Shown: piece by piece, positions 5,643-7,779 of the stretch
Layout of the letters: every line of letters starts with the position of its first letter
Numbering within the stretch: position 1 is the first letter of the stretch
Source of the DNA: Lachnospiraceae bacterium
GTDB taxonomy: Bacteria; Bacillota; Clostridia; Lachnospirales; Lachnospiraceae
Direction of reading: 5' to 3'
Length of the DNA: 7,779 bases
Assembly: GCA_003488965.1 (NCBI GenBank)
Contig: DNJW01000144.1
Coordinates: 583 to 8,361 of the forward strand
The notes under the pieces: generated by a model
Seen by the model: only the letters and a program-made list of their open reading frames with translations
What the model was told of the DNA's origin: nothing
Database searches by the model: none
Position numbers and translations under genes: made by a program

Positions 5643-6332
5643 ATGAAACGTGGAAAAAAATATAAAGAGGCTGCGAAGCAGATAGACCGTCTTACTCAGT
5701 ATGAACCGGCGGATGCAATTGCGCTTGTTAAAAAGACAGCAGCAGCTAAATTTGATGAAACCGTTGAAGTCCATATCAGGACTGGATGTGACGGACGTCA
5801 TGCGGAGCAGCAGATTCGTGGCGCTGTCGTACTGCCGAACGGTACGGGCAAAGAAGTAAAGGTTCTGGTATTTGCAAAAGGAGATAAGGTTGGGGAGGCA
5901 GAAGCGGCAGGAGCAGATTATGTCGGCGGCGACGAACTTATCCCTAAGATTCAGAATGAAGGATGGTTAGACTTTGACGTCGTAGTTGCAACACCTGATA
6001 TGATGGGCGTTGTGGGCCGTCTCGGTAAGACTCTCGGACCGAAAGGCCTCATGCCGAATCCGAAGGCCGGTACGGTAACGATGGATGTAACAAAAGCTAT
6101 TAAGGATATAAAAGCCGGTAAGATTGAGTATAGACTGGATAAATCCAATATTATTCATGTGCCTGTGGGCAAAGCTTCTTTTACAGAGGAGCAGCTGGAG
6201 CAGAACTTCAATGCACTTATGGAAGCTATCGTGAAAGCAAGACCTTCAGCAGTAAAGGGCCAGTTCTTAAGAAGCATTACATTGTCCTCTACCATGGGTC
6301 CTGGCGTAAAGGTAAACGTTGCGAAATTTTAA
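5643..6332 (+). CDS. rplA: 50S ribosomal protein L1
   Basis: L1 forms the mobile L1 stalk that helps release E-site tRNA, and it is a translational repressor of its own operon in several bacteria. The 229-aa product is full length. Domain I segments are at both ends ([21 protein letters not shown] at 6-26; [24 protein letters not shown] at 37-60; and a C-terminal [20 protein letters not shown]). Domain II is in the middle and contains the signature [30 protein letters not shown] (116-145). The start at ATG 5643 has AGGAGG seven bases upstream. A terminator-like hairpin follows 31 bp after the stop, so L11-L1 probably end this transcription unit. The rplJ-rplL genes, which usually come next, are absent. 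Confidence 0.98.
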   Translation: MKRGKKYKEAAKQIDRLTQYEPADAIALVKKTAAAKFDETVEVHIRTGCDGRHAEQQIRGAVVLPNGTGKEVKVLVFAKGDKVGEAEAAGADYVGGDELIPKIQNEGWLDFDVVVATPDMMGVVGRLGKTLGPKGLMPNPKAGTVTMDVTKAIKDIKAGKIEYRLDKSNIIHVPVGKASFTEEQLEQNFNALMEAIVKARPSAVKGQFLRSITLSSTMGPGVKVNVAKF

Positions 6333-6363
6333 TGGGACATTTATAGAAGAAAGAGACGTTGAG

Positions 6364-6397
6364 ACCATCTGCATGGGAAATCCTGCAGATGGTTTTT
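6364..6397 (+). terminator. intrinsic terminator after rplA
   Basis: A perfect 10-bp stem pairs ACCATCTGCA (6364-6373) with TGCAGATGGT (6384-6393), with a 10-nt loop in which two further G-C pairs are possible, followed by a T-run at 6393-6397. It ends the L11-L1 unit. Because the next gene begins only 27 bp later and no clear promoter is seen in between, partial read-through or regulated termination could feed the downstream CapA-like gene. No sequence resembling the L10 leader was recognised here. Confidence 0.85.
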
Positions 6398-6424
6398 GTC
6401 TTGGACGAGGAATTCTTTATTATT

Positions 6425-7756
6425 ATGAAGAAAAAGAGAAGAAAGAAAAGAAAAAGCCATTTTTTAAATATCATGCTGATTTTCTGGACCGTTTTCGGAA
6501 CTGTTATTATTGCGGGAATGCTGCTGTTCCTGCTGCATAAAAGCATGGGAAAAAACAGCGGAACCGCAGAAAGGGAAGAAGATTCTTTAGAGGCTGTTTC
6601 CGAAATGGAGACGGGAAATATTCTCCGGGAAGAGGAATCCGCTGTTTCGGTATCCGAACAGCCAGAGGTTCCAACGCCGGAGGATGGGCAGGAAGAAGAA
6701 GCGGAAGAGGAGCCTGCAGGGAAATATGACGATATACTGAGCGACGGGACATATATGGCGGAAAACAACATTTATGCTAAGGAAACAGCAAAAGAGGGTG
6801 AGGTAACAATTGCTTTTGCCGGAGATATTCTGTTTGACCCAAGTTATAGCGTGATGGCAGGGCTGCTGCAGAGAGCCAACGGAATATATGACTGCATTTC
6901 CGCGGATTTAATGGATGAAATGAAAAATGCGGATATTATGATGATAAATAACGAATTTCCGTATTCGGGCAGAGGTACTCCGACGGAGGGAAAACAGTTT
7001 ACTTTCCGGGCAAAACCGGAATCCGCTTCGATTCTGGAAGAGATGGGTGTGGATATTGTCTCTCTTGCCAATAACCATGCATATGATTACGGCAAGGATG
7101 CCTTGCTGGATACTTTTGAGATTTTGTCGGATATCGGCATGCCTTATGTAGGGGCGGGGCATAATCTGGAAGAGGCTGCCAGACCGGTATATTTTATCGC
7201 AGGAGACTTGAAAATAGCCATCGTATCAGCCACCCAGATAGAACGTATGGACAATCCGGATACAAAAGAGGCTACCGAAACTGAACCAGGAGTATTCCGC
7301 TGCCTGAACCCGGATAAGCTGCTTGAGGCTGTACGGGCGGCAAAGGAAAACAGTGATTTTGTGATTGTATATATCCATTGGGGAACGGAAAATACGGCGG
7401 AGGTGGACTGGGCACAGCTGGACCAGGGACCGAAAATAGCAGATGCGGGGGCGGATTTGATTATCGGGGATCATCCCCATTGCCTGCAGCCCATACAATA
7501 TGTAAACGGAGTTCCCGTGGTATACAGTCTGGGAAATTTCTGGTTTAATTCCAGGGAGGTGGATACCTGTCTGGTGAAGGCGGTAATTGGAGAAGACGGG
7601 CTTAAGTCCTTGCAGTTTGTGCCGGCGCTGCAGAAAGGGTGTGTCACATCCATGCTTCATGAAGATGAGAAAAACAGGGTGCTGGATTATATGCGTTCGA
7701 TTTCCCCCAAGATAATGATTGACGAGGAAGGGTTTATTACGGAAAAGGTTCAGTGA
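6425..7756 (+). CDS. membrane-anchored CapA/PgsA-family protein
   Basis: This 443-aa protein belongs to the CapA/PgsA family, a metallophosphoesterase-like fold linked to capsule and poly-gamma-glutamate synthesis. A very basic N-terminus (KKKRRKKRK) is followed by one hydrophobic helix (about 14-37), consistent with an uncleaved anchor and the rest outside. Residues about 48-100 are a Glu-rich, low-complexity linker. The catalytic-type domain spans about 126-410: FAGDILF (131-137, D134), INNEFPYSG (174-182), SLANNHAYDYG (213-223), HWGTE (318-322), GDHPHCLQP (348-356) and YSLGNFWF (367-374). The D, N, H and E residues fit the family's metal-site pattern. ATG 6425 is preferred. A TTG start 66 bp upstream would place the terminator hairpin inside the gene and lacks support. 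The only ribosome-binding match, GAGG at 6407-6410, is rather far away at 14 nt. The exact substrate is unknown, and no pgsB/C partners are visible. Confidence 0.9.
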   Translation: MKKKRRKKRKSHFLNIMLIFWTVFGTVIIAGMLLFLLHKSMGKNSGTAEREEDSLEAVSEMETGNILREEESAVSVSEQPEVPTPEDGQEEEAEEEPAGKYDDILSDGTYMAENNIYAKETAKEGEVTIAFAGDILFDPSYSVMAGLLQRANGIYDCISADLMDEMKNADIMMINNEFPYSGRGTPTEGKQFTFRAKPESASILEEMGVDIVSLANNHAYDYGKDALLDTFEILSDIGMPYVGAGHNLEEAARPVYFIAGDLKIAIVSATQIERMDNPDTKEATETEPGVFRCLNPDKLLEAVRAAKENSDFVIVYIHWGTENTAEVDWAQLDQGPKIADAGADLIIGDHPHCLQPIQYVNGVPVVYSLGNFWFNSREVDTCLVKAVIGEDGLKSLQFVPALQKGCVTSMLHEDEKNRVLDYMRSISPKIMIDEEGFITEKVQ

Positions 7757-7779
7757 TGTTCCTCCTGCCCGCTTCGTTG

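Noticed and set aside
6319..6346. TTGCGA and TTATAG as a possible promoter for the CapA-like gene.
   Set aside because: Both boxes are poor matches, and the transcript would immediately meet the terminator at 6364-6397.
7757..7771. A 15-bp stretch after the CapA-like stop matches 3891-3905 at 14 of 15 positions (TGTTcCTCCTGCCCG).
   Set aside because: A match of this quality is expected a couple of times by chance in a window of this size, similarity ends right after it, and the window stops too soon to see a second copy of the palindrome.

Overview
The window looks like a chromosomal segment from a low-to-mid GC Firmicute of class Clostridia, most likely Lachnospiraceae. The reasons are strong AGGAGG-type ribosome binding sites, extended -10 promoters, a four-cysteine L33, a single-TM SecE, and the character of the proteins. 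This assignment comes from reading the sequence; no search was run.

Layout. Positions 1-100 hold the end of a gene whose tail resembles a PadR-type winged-helix regulator. Next is glf (121-1230), UDP-galactopyranose mutase, which makes the galactofuranose donor for surface glycans. A symmetric bidirectional terminator (1244-1301) separates glf from a convergent minus-strand gene (1337-2644). That gene encodes an orphan FliD-like (flagellar cap-like) protein with no flagellar neighbours and an aromatic, cysteine-ended C-terminus. A 241-bp divergent promoter region follows, then a plus-strand gene (2886-3815) for an unusual membrane regulator: an XRE-type helix-turn-helix, two membrane segments, and a C-terminal domain resembling a bacterial PH domain. 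An 88-bp imperfect palindrome (3832-3919) lies between this gene and the translation genes.

From 3934 onward is the rpmG-secE-nusG-rplK-rplA cluster (L33, SecE, NusG, L11, L1), with a good extended -10 promoter in front of rpmG. The rplK and rplA leaders each contain a short element that resembles the base of the L1-binding stalk of 23S rRNA (GTGGGAG ... ATACCAC upstream of rplK; TGGGAG ... TTGAACCA upstream of rplA). The simplest reading is autoregulation by L1 through rRNA mimicry at two places in one operon.

The usual next genes, rplJ-rplL (L10-L7/L12), do not follow rplA here. Instead a hairpin terminator (6364-6397) is followed by a gene for a membrane-anchored CapA/PgsA-family metallophosphoesterase-like protein (6425-7756). 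Surface-polysaccharide or envelope functions (glf, capA-like, perhaps the FliD-like protein) therefore flank a housekeeping translation operon. No CRISPR, tRNA, rRNA or recognisable transposase was seen. No gene-free stretch exceeds 300 bp. I found no clearly new multi-gene system. The best candidates for follow-up are the FliD-like/XRE-PH divergent pair, the two L1-mimic leaders and the odd palindrome at 3832-3919.
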